Assembly (NCBI GenBank): GCA_003648815.1
Contig: QMPZ01000077.1
Coordinates: 1 to 7,555 of the forward strand
Length of the DNA stretch: 7,555 nt
From: Candidatus Aerophobota bacterium
GTDB taxonomy: Bacteria > Aerophobota > Aerophobia > Aerophobales > B47-G16
Direction of reading: 5' to 3'
This document shows, piece after piece, positions 1-4,707 of the stretch. Under the pieces are notes generated by a model. That model was not told the DNA's origin. It saw nothing but the letters and a program-made list of their open reading frames with translations, and did not search any database. The position numbers and the translations under genes are program-made. Within the stretch, counting starts at the first letter, position 1, and each line of letters starts with the position of its first letter.

Positions 1-132
1 GGTTGGTTCCATAGAGCCGGAAGGAATCCAGAAAGCCTGCACCACGAAGCTTCTCACCAGGAAGGCTAAGACGAAGGCGATGACTATGGTCTCTACTGTC
101 TCCCTGAGATAGTGTAGAGTGCTCTTTCTCAT
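1..132 (-). CDS. lepB: Signal peptidase I (LepB), N-terminal part
   Basis: Membrane serine protease that cleaves signal peptides from exported proteins. Only the first 44 residues lie in the window; the gene runs off the left edge, so the catalytic Lys region is not seen. The visible part has a short basic start (MRKS), a hydrophobic membrane segment at about residues 14-31, and then the diagnostic motif PSGSMEPT, in which the Ser at residue 40 is the expected nucleophile by family knowledge. The ATG overlaps the rplS stop codon (ATGA, 129-132), which implies translational coupling and fixes the start; the purine-rich stretch before it is only a weak ribosome binding site. The order trmD-rplS-lepB is common in bacteria. 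Identification is firm despite truncation by the window edge. Confidence 0.93.
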   Translation of the reverse strand, partial: MRKSTLHYLRETVETIVIAFVLAFLVRSFVVQAFWIPSGSMEPT

Positions 133-443
133 TTTCTCTTTCTCAGGTATGAAAGATTAGCTCTTCGTGCCTTCCCTCTTTTGATCACCTCTATCTTCTC
201 GATCAAGGGAGAATGAAGGGGAAATGTCCTTTCCACCCCAATACCAAACGAAAGCTTCCTTACGGTAAAGGTCTCCCTGGTTCCTCCTCCTCTCCTTCGC
301 AAGACCACTCCCTCAAAGACCTGAATTCTTTCTCTTCCCCCTTCGTGAATGCTAAGGTGTACAGCAACCGTATCTCCGGGACGAAAATCCGGAATTTCCT
401 TCTTTATATATTTTTCCTCTATTTTCTCTATCTTTGTCTGCAT
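129..443 (-). CDS. rplS: 50S ribosomal protein L19
   Basis: Large-subunit ribosomal protein located near the interface with the 30S subunit. The 104-residue product has the family pattern throughout: FRPGDTVAVH near residues 20-29, the motif QVFEGVVL, an Arg/Gly-rich turn, ETFTVRK, GVERTFPLHSP, and the basic end ARRANLSYLRKRK. It is about ten residues shorter than many L19 proteins because it stops right after the LRKRK motif, where its TGA overlaps the lepB start. The ATG at 443 is preceded by GAGGG at a suitable distance. An 82-nt gap separates it from trmD and holds a TATAAT-type promoter element and a strong hairpin, so it may be partly expressed or controlled independently of the genes upstream. 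Confidence 0.97.
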   Translation of the reverse strand: MQTKIEKIEEKYIKKEIPDFRPGDTVAVHLSIHEGGRERIQVFEGVVLRRRGGGTRETFTVRKLSFGIGVERTFPLHSPLIEKIEVIKRGKARRANLSYLRKRK

Positions 444-458
444 CAGTATCCCTCTTAC

Positions 459-486
459 AAAAATCGAGGGGAGCTGTCTTCCCCTC
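459..486 (-). terminator. Terminator-like or attenuator hairpin in the rplS leader
   Basis: Read on the minus strand, a perfect 7-bp GC-rich stem (GAGGGGA pairing with TCCCCTC, 480-486 with 466-472) encloses a 7-nt loop. GA and then five T residues follow (459-463). This has the form of a short intrinsic terminator, yet it lies between trmD and rplS inside an apparent operon and ends 15 nt before the rplS ATG. It may attenuate readthrough from trmD, process or stabilise the rplS mRNA 5' end, or act in L19 autoregulation. The structure is seen in the sequence; the role is inference. Confidence 0.55.
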
Positions 487-492
487 TTCGAG

Positions 493-501
493 ATTATATC
501 A
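493..501 (-). promoter_or_regulatory. Possible extended -10 promoter for rplS-lepB
   Basis: The minus strand reads TGATATAAT, a perfect sigma70-type TATAAT box (493-498) with the TGn extension, just after the trmD stop codon. No good -35 hexamer is found 16-18 nt upstream, so recognition would depend on the extended -10. A start about 7 nt downstream would fall at the first base of the 466-486 hairpin, giving an rplS mRNA with a structured 5' end. The low base complexity of the region keeps confidence modest. Confidence 0.35.
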
Positions 502-525
502 AGTTTACAAACTCCTTTAGGTTTT

Positions 526-1290
526 TTACCTATCCTCTTTGCCTTCGAATTCTGAGATGTTATCCTTTATCTCGCGTAGCAGCTTTTTGTCCTCCTCACT
601 AAGCTTTACCTTTTTCAACAGTTCAGGACGTCTCCTTAGGGTTCTTTCCAGCATCTTTCTTCTACGCCATTTTCTGATCAACTCATGATTGCCGGACAAA
701 AGTACCTCTGGTACCTTCCACCCTCTAAACTCCGCCGGACGAGTATATTGAGGATATTCTAAAAGCCCAGAGTAAAACGAATCCTCCTTTGCCGAGTTCT
801 CACATCCTAAGACACCGGGAAGCAATCTGGCCACTGCATCTACAACCACCATCGCCGCCAGCTCTCCTCCCGTGAGGACGTAATCCCCTATGGATATCTC
901 CTCTTCTGCCAGATGTTCCCTTACCCTCTCATCTACTCCCTCATAATGTCCACATATGAGAATTAGATTTTCTTGTTTGGCTAACTCCTTTGCCTTTTCC
1001 TGATTAAAGAGGGTCCCTTGAGGAGAGAGCAAAATCACTTTACCTTTTGAGGGCTTAATTTCCTCCTTAATTTTCTCCACTGCCTCAAAGATGGGCTCCG
1101 GCTTCATAACCATTCCCCCGCCCCCTCCAAAAGGGGCATCGTCTACCGTGTGATGTCTGTTATAGGTAAACTGGCGGGGATTACAGAAATGAATACTTAA
1201 AAGTCCCTTCTCCTGTGCCCTTTTAATTATACTCTCCTCAAAGGGACCTTTAAACATAGAAGGAAACAAGGTAACGATATCCACCCGCAT
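526..1290 (-). CDS. trmD: tRNA (guanine37-N1)-methyltransferase TrmD
   Basis: SPOUT-class methyltransferase that transfers a methyl group from S-adenosylmethionine to N1 of G37 in tRNAs with a G36 neighbour, preventing +1 frameshifting. The 254-residue length is normal. It opens with the canonical MRVDIVTLFPSMF, then DDAPFGGGGGMVM (residues 50-62), LSPQG (88-92), and the knotted cofactor site with CGHYEGVDERV (113-123) and ISIGDYVLTGGE (132-143). Arg155 and Asp170 match the catalytic pair reported for E. coli TrmD (R154, D169). The C-terminal tRNA-binding domain keeps LLSGNH and the RRRPELL helix. The ATG is fixed by homology; no strong Shine-Dalgarno lies within 10 nt, and GGAGG at the khpA stop is about 16 nt away, so coupling to khpA is likely. 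rimM, usually its upstream neighbour, is absent. Confidence 0.98.
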   Translation of the reverse strand: MRVDIVTLFPSMFKGPFEESIIKRAQEKGLLSIHFCNPRQFTYNRHHTVDDAPFGGGGGMVMKPEPIFEAVEKIKEEIKPSKGKVILLSPQGTLFNQEKAKELAKQENLILICGHYEGVDERVREHLAEEEISIGDYVLTGGELAAMVVVDAVARLLPGVLGCENSAKEDSFYSGLLEYPQYTRPAEFRGWKVPEVLLSGNHELIRKWRRRKMLERTLRRRPELLKKVKLSEEDKKLLREIKDNISEFEGKEDR

Positions 1291-1301
1291 TCTTAAGACG
1301 A

Positions 1302-1535
1302 TTAATCCTCCAGGATTTCTACCATTACCCGCTTCTTTATTTTCGCAGCAGCTGCTCCCACGAGCGTCCGTAAGGCATTGGCAACTCTACCTCCCTTTCC
1401 TATTACCTTGCCCATATCCTCCTTGGCCACACGAATCTCCAGCAGGATAACCTTTTCCGCTTTTACCTCCTGAACCTGTACCTCATCAGGGTTGTCCACT
1501 ATCCTCTTGACCATGTACTCCACAAACTCGCGCAT
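1302..1535 (-). CDS. khpA: KH-domain RNA-binding protein KhpA (YlqC family)
   Basis: Small single-KH-domain RNA-binding protein of 77 residues; in Firmicutes, KhpA works with KhpB/Jag and affects cell division and elongation. The product begins MREFVEYMVKRIVDNPDEV, the usual family opening, followed by a beta strand region and the RNA-binding GxxG loop, here GKGG at residues 46-49 in KVIGKGGRVANALRTL. The end VMVEILED is also typical. The ATG is supported by AAGGAGGG a few bases upstream. It lies 60 nt after rpsP and 11 nt before trmD. Its position between rpsP and trmD is the standard one except that rimM does not follow. The RNA-binding role is family knowledge; its targets here are unknown. 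Confidence 0.96.
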   Translation of the reverse strand: MREFVEYMVKRIVDNPDEVQVQEVKAEKVILLEIRVAKEDMGKVIGKGGRVANALRTLVGAAAAKIKKRVMVEILED

Positions 1536-1595
1536 TTTACCCTCCTTGTTTGTAATGAGAAGTCAACCTTCGGTTTCCCCTTTTATTTCATCTCC

Positions 1596-1853
1596 TTAAG
1601 AAGATATCTCGTCTCGGGAAAGAATGGAGAAATTCAGCAAGAGCTTCTTTGCAGAATTAGAAAGCTGAGCTCCCTTGCCAATCCAATCTAATATTCTCTC
1701 CTTATCTGCTCCTATCTTTTTACTCCTGGGATCATACCATCCCAATTTCTCAATATACTTCCCCTTTACCGAGGCTCGAGAATCCGTCACCACTATACGG
1801 TAAAAAGGAAGATTTTTAGCTCCTGTCCTTTGCAATCGAATCCTCGTTGACAC
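1596..1853 (-). CDS. rpsP: 30S ribosomal protein S16 (GTG start)
   Basis: Small-subunit ribosomal protein that stabilises the 5' domain of 16S rRNA during assembly. I place the start at GTG (1851-1853), giving 85 residues beginning (M)STRIRLQRTGAKNLPFYRIVV, which aligns with the usual S16 N-terminus; AGGAG lies about 7 nt upstream. An in-frame ATG at 1886 would add 11 residues (MQIQLLKRRLL) with no family counterpart. Core motifs are FYRIVVTDSR, IEKLGWYDP and the region around LDWIGKGAQLSNSAKKLL. The first 38 nt of the gene overlap the end of rpe in another frame, so ribosomes finishing rpe terminate inside rpsP. The gene starts the rpsP-khpA-trmD-rplS group; ffh, a frequent upstream neighbour, is replaced here by rpe. 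Confidence 0.95.
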   Translation of the reverse strand: MSTRIRLQRTGAKNLPFYRIVVTDSRASVKGKYIEKLGWYDPRSKKIGADKERILDWIGKGAQLSNSAKKLLLNFSILSRDEISS

Positions 1854-2526
1854 CAGCAGTCTCCTTTTTAAGAGTTGTATTTGCAACCTCTTTAAGTTTA
1901 AGCACCGCCTTTTGGGGATCTGGTGCTCCGAAAACAGCTATCCCAGCTACCAGTATGGTAGCGCCTGCTTGTACCACCTTCCTGACAGTATCATGATTGA
2001 TTCCCCCATCCACCTCAATCTCAAAGGAAAGTCCTCTTTTCTTACCCATTTCCTTAAGGTCTCTTATCTTTGGTAGAACTCCTGGAAGAAAACTCTGCGC
2101 TCCAAATCCTGGGTTGACCGTCATGAGGAGGACCAGGTCTAAACGGGGCAAAATATATTCCAGTTCACAAAGAGGGGTAGAAGGATTTAGTGCCACCCCT
2201 GCCTTGATTTCCCTTTCTTTAATAGAAGTAATTAAGCGATCCAGATGGTAAGAGGTCTCGATATGGACAGTGATTATATCGCATCCGGCCTGAGCAAAGG
2301 GCTCAATCCACTCTTCCGGATTGTCCACCATGAGGTGAACTTCAAAAGGTAAATTGCTCTTTTTTCTAAGGCATTTTACCACCATAGGGCCGAAAGTGAT
2401 GTTTGGAACAAAATGCCCGTCCATCACGTCCAGATGAAGAAGATCAGCCACCTTCTCCACCTTTCTTATTTCCTGATGAAGACAGCTGAAATCAGCCGAA
2501 AGTATAGAAGGAGATATCTTGATCAT
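1816..2526 (-). CDS. rpe: Ribulose-phosphate 3-epimerase
   Basis: Interconverts D-ribulose 5-phosphate and D-xylulose 5-phosphate in the pentose phosphate pathway; a cytosolic TIM-barrel enzyme needing a divalent metal. The start is the ATG at 2526, giving 236 residues beginning MIKISPSILSADF. The metal and acid/base residues are all present: His31 and Asp33 in HLDVMDGHFVPN, His64 in EVHLMV, and Asp173 in EVDGGI. The loop NPGFGAQSF (138-146) and the phosphate-binding GATILVAGIAVFG region are intact. The reading frame is open further upstream to 2730 but that part has no RPE similarity and lies over the PASTA gene. The ATG overlaps that gene's TGA (ATGA). The last 20 or so residues (about 216-236) extend past the usual barrel end, and the final 12 codons overlap rpsP. 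Confidence 0.97.
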   Translation of the reverse strand: MIKISPSILSADFSCLHQEIRKVEKVADLLHLDVMDGHFVPNITFGPMVVKCLRKKSNLPFEVHLMVDNPEEWIEPFAQAGCDIITVHIETSYHLDRLITSIKEREIKAGVALNPSTPLCELEYILPRLDLVLLMTVNPGFGAQSFLPGVLPKIRDLKEMGKKRGLSFEIEVDGGINHDTVRKVVQAGATILVAGIAVFGAPDPQKAVLKLKEVANTTLKKETAGVNEDSIAKDRS

Positions 2527-3482
2527 TCCACCCTCTTTACCTTCACCAACCTGCCCTCTATGTATACCCTGATCTCCCCTTTTCCCACTAATCTGGAACT
2601 GATCCATAACCTTTCCCCAGGATTTCTTTTTCCATAATCTATACTCCTGACTCCCTCCAAATCGATGATTGTAACCCGAACTCTTCTCGGGGTAAAACCC
2701 GGAGGAATATCGACACAGGTTAAAATCCATCTTTCTTTCTGGACAACCGGTCCTTCCTTTTTATAAGGGGCACTTACCTCAAACTCGACCAAAGTTTTCT
2801 CACTTACCATTGATCCAGCAACCGGGGACTGGGAAAGAACTATTCCTTCTTCTTCTGAGGAGGGGACCTCTTTTATCCTTCCTATTCTCAAGGGTATCTT
2901 CTCGGCTAAATCCTTCACCCTTTTTATCTTACTTCCCGTAAAATCAGGCATATAGTACTGCTTTTCTTCTGGTCCTAAGCTTACCAAAAGGTTTATCCCC
3001 TCCTCCCGGTTCATCTCAACTTGGGGAGGGGGATCCTGAGCTAAAACCTCCTCTTCAGGAAGGTCATCATAGATATAACTTATGTCCCCTATCTTCAATC
3101 CTCTTTGAGAAAGATAAATCCTCGCCTCAATTAGCTTCTTTCCAACCACCGAAGGGACGACCACTGATTTTTTCCCCTCACTTATGACCACCTCAATTTC
3201 TCTACCCTTTCTCACCCGTACTTCAGGAGAGGGAACCTGAGAGATGATGATGCCCTCAGGAATCTCAGAAGAATACTTTCTATCCACCACCTTCAAAGCC
3301 AGATCACGCTCACTCACCAGAAGGACTGCTTCCTTCAGGTCTTTGCCCACGACACAGGGAACCTCTACCCTCTCCGGAGGTATTAATATACGCAGCGTGA
3401 GAAGACACACTCCTATAGTTATTCCTAAAAGAAAAAGAAATATCCCTGCTATCTTCAGCAGACTCTTCAACCACGATAGCAA
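2523..3482 (-). CDS. Membrane-anchored protein with three PASTA domains
   Basis: Predicted single-pass membrane protein of 319 residues: a short N-terminal cytoplasmic part, a hydrophobic segment at about residues 9-33, then three PASTA repeats outside the membrane (about 38-103, 107-170 and 176-238). Each repeat shows the family pattern of a Pro-Val/Pro-Asp start, a central SQxP or AQDP motif, and a closing beta strand ending near SEG, SLG or SAP. PASTA domains bind peptidoglycan or muropeptides in PrkC/PknB-type kinases and penicillin-binding proteins. Residues 239-319 form a beta-rich tail that resembles the segment after the PASTA repeats in some PrkC kinases. No kinase or transpeptidase domain is present. 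The start is TTG at 3482 with AAAGGAG inside the end of rplT, 2 nt after its stop. Adjacency to rpe recalls the prkC-rsgA-rpe cluster. Function is inferred to be a cell-wall sensor or scaffold. Confidence 0.85.
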   Translation of the reverse strand: MLSWLKSLLKIAGIFLFLLGITIGVCLLTLRILIPPERVEVPCVVGKDLKEAVLLVSERDLALKVVDRKYSSEIPEGIIISQVPSPEVRVRKGREIEVVISEGKKSVVVPSVVGKKLIEARIYLSQRGLKIGDISYIYDDLPEEEVLAQDPPPQVEMNREEGINLLVSLGPEEKQYYMPDFTGSKIKRVKDLAEKIPLRIGRIKEVPSSEEEGIVLSQSPVAGSMVSEKTLVEFEVSAPYKKEGPVVQKERWILTCVDIPPGFTPRRVRVTIIDLEGVRSIDYGKRNPGERLWISSRLVGKGEIRVYIEGRLVKVKRVE

Positions 3483-3484
3483 CT

Positions 3485-3844
3485 CTACTCCTTTAACTGG
3501 CTCTTAGCCACTTCTACCAATTCCGAGAACTCCTGAGGATCATTAACCGCTAAATCGGAGAGGACCTTTCTGTTCAGTCCAACGTTAGCCTTCCTTAATC
3601 CCTTTATAAAGAGGCTATAAGAAAGACCTCTCTCTCGAGCAGCTGCATTAATTCTCGTAATCCAGAGCCTTCTGAACTCTCTCTTTTTTCTCTTTCTATC
3701 CCTATAGCTGGCAGAAAGTGCCTTCTTTAAAGCCTCGCTGGCTAAGGTATAAAGCTTGCTCCTTCCCCCTCTATATCCCTTAGCAGCTCTGAGAACCTTC
3801 TTCCTTTTCTTGACGTGTATCACTCCCCTCTTTACTCTGCTCAT
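3485..3844 (-). CDS. rplT: 50S ribosomal protein L20
   Basis: Large-subunit assembly protein that binds 23S rRNA early; in E. coli and Bacillus it also represses its own operon through an mRNA site that mimics the rRNA. The 119-residue length is typical. The long basic N-terminal helix (MSRVKRGVIHVKKRKKVL, AKGYRGGRSKLY) is followed by the globular domain with RRLWITRINAAAR, SYSLFIKGLRKANVGLNRKVLSDLA and a C-terminal helix. The ATG has AAGGA 7 nt upstream. A 107-nt gap with a hairpin precedes it. The downstream PASTA gene begins 2 nt after its stop, unlike the usual end of this operon. Confidence 0.98.
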   Translation of the reverse strand: MSRVKRGVIHVKKRKKVLRAAKGYRGGRSKLYTLASEALKKALSASYRDRKRKKREFRRLWITRINAAARERGLSYSLFIKGLRKANVGLNRKVLSDLAVNDPQEFSELVEVAKSQLKE

Positions 3845-3881
3845 TTCCTCGTCCTTACAACTAAATTATGAAAAAGCACCA

Positions 3882-3910
3882 CTTAGGAGGAAAGCATTTC
3901 CTCCTCTAAG
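3882..3910 (-). promoter_or_regulatory. Hairpin in the rpmI-rplT gap, possible L20 control element
   Basis: On the minus strand AGGAGGAAA (3897-3905) pairs perfectly with TTTCCTCCT (3885-3893) across a 3-nt loop, and CTT/AAG extends the stem past a 2-nt bulge. Five T residues (3871-3875) follow six bases beyond the stem, too far for a strong terminator. The 3' arm can also pair over 7 bp with GAGGAAA just before and into the rplT start codon (3844-3850), so refolding could hide the rplT start. L20 is a known autoregulator in this operon, but no similarity to a described L20 site was established. Confidence 0.4.
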
Positions 3911-3951
3911 CGGGTCTTTAGCATTTCTTAAGCTGAATGAACTTCTATATA

Positions 3952-4152
3952 TCAGACGGCGCTACCTATCAGCTTTTTAATCCTTTTAGCATCTCCTCCG
4001 CTGAGCAATACGCTTTTCCTTAGTTCCCTTTTTTTCTTGGAGGTCTTCTTTCTCTTCAGGTGTCCTCCGCAGGCTTTGCTCCTTGCTATTTTACCCTTCT
4101 TGGTTACCTTGAACCGCTTCATTACCCCTCTATGACTCTTTATCTTAGGCAT
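3952..4152 (-). CDS. rpmI: 50S ribosomal protein L35
   Basis: Small, very basic large-subunit ribosomal protein of 66 residues, the usual length. It starts MPKIKSHRGVMKRFKVTKKGKI and continues with KACGGHLKRKKTSKKKRELRKSVLLSGGDAKRIKKL, the standard L35 pattern, though with CGGHL where many L35 proteins have a HxHI or HILT-type segment. The ATG has GGGAGAAG immediately upstream and begins 15 nt after the infC stop, so coupling to infC is likely. It sits in the conserved infC-rpmI-rplT order. Confidence 0.97.
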   Translation of the reverse strand: MPKIKSHRGVMKRFKVTKKGKIARSKACGGHLKRKKTSKKKRELRKSVLLSGGDAKRIKKLIGSAV

Positions 4153-4167
4153 TCTTCTCCCTTAAAA

Positions 4168-4695
4168 TTAATTTTGGTGCACCTTCTTTGGTATAAGGTA
4201 TAGCTCCATCACCCTTTTTTCATCTTTGGGAAAGGACTCGACTTTTGCTATATCCTCCGTCTCGCCGGCTACCCGTTCCAGAATTTTTCTTCCCCTTTCC
4301 GCAAAGACCATCTCCCTCCCCTTAAACCTGAGGGAAACCTTCACCCTATGACCTTCTTCCAAAAACCTGCGTATACTTTTTACCTTAATGAGAAAATCGT
4401 GCTCTCCTATTTTGTAAGTTAACCTTACCTCCTTTAAGACATTGCTGGAATGTTTTTTCTGAGTTTTTCTTCTTCTCTTCTCCTGCTGGTATTTGAACTT
4501 CCCATACTCGAGAATACGACATACCGGAGGATGGGCTTTTGGGGCTACCTCTATCAAATCCAGTCCCCTCTGCCGTGCCATCTCTAAAGCGCTTTCGAGG
4601 GGGAGAATTCCAATTTGCTCTCCCGCCTCATCGATGACTCTTACCTCTTTTGCCCTTATTTCCTCATTTACCCGAATTTTTACCTCTCTGCTAAT
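4168..4695 (-). CDS. infC: Translation initiation factor IF3, rare AUU start
   Basis: IF3 binds the 30S subunit, prevents premature joining of the 50S subunit and checks the start codon and initiator tRNA. From the ATT at 4693-4695 the product has 175 residues, the normal IF3 length. The N-terminal domain reads (M)SREVKIRVNEEIRAKEVRVI and continues to LIEVAPKAHPPVCRILEYGKFKYQ; the linker is rich in Lys and Arg; the C-terminal domain has KEVRLTYKIGEHDF, VKVSLRFKGREM and the end MELYLIPK. The first in-frame ATG, at 4581 (residue 39), would delete half of the N-terminal domain. GGAGG lies 7 nt before the ATT, and no standard start codon exists between it and the thrS stop. By family knowledge, an AUU start allows IF3 to limit its own synthesis. 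Confidence 0.96.
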   Translation of the reverse strand: MSREVKIRVNEEIRAKEVRVIDEAGEQIGILPLESALEMARQRGLDLIEVAPKAHPPVCRILEYGKFKYQQEKRRRKTQKKHSSNVLKEVRLTYKIGEHDFLIKVKSIRRFLEEGHRVKVSLRFKGREMVFAERGRKILERVAGETEDIAKVESFPKDEKRVMELYLIPKKVHQN

Positions 4696-4707
4696 ATATA
4701 GGCCTCC
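4693..4707 (-). promoter_or_regulatory. infC ribosome binding site and AUU start codon
   Basis: GGAGG (4703-4707) directly follows the thrS stop codon TAA (4708-4710). Seven bases later comes ATT (4693-4695), the only plausible in-frame start after that stop. A strong Shine-Dalgarno at ideal spacing compensates for the weak codon. The site overlaps the thrS termination region, so infC translation is probably coupled to thrS. Confidence 0.85.

Noticed and set aside
1536..1595. Small inverted repeat AACC/GGTT in the rpsP-khpA gap.
   Set aside because: Only a 4-bp stem, with no T-run after it; within chance expectation.
1854..1886. rpsP start at the ATG at 1886.
   Set aside because: The added 11 residues lack S16 similarity; GTG at 1853 has a good ribosome binding site and matches the family N-terminus.
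2527..2730. A 68-residue N-terminal extension of rpe.
   Set aside because: It overlaps the PASTA gene, has no RPE similarity, and the ATG at 2526 gives the canonical N-terminus.
3945..3954. Extended -10-like box TGATATATA at the rpmI stop codon, as an rplT promoter.
   Set aside because: No -35 element at 17 nt and an imperfect hexamer; rplT is adequately explained by cotranscription with rpmI.
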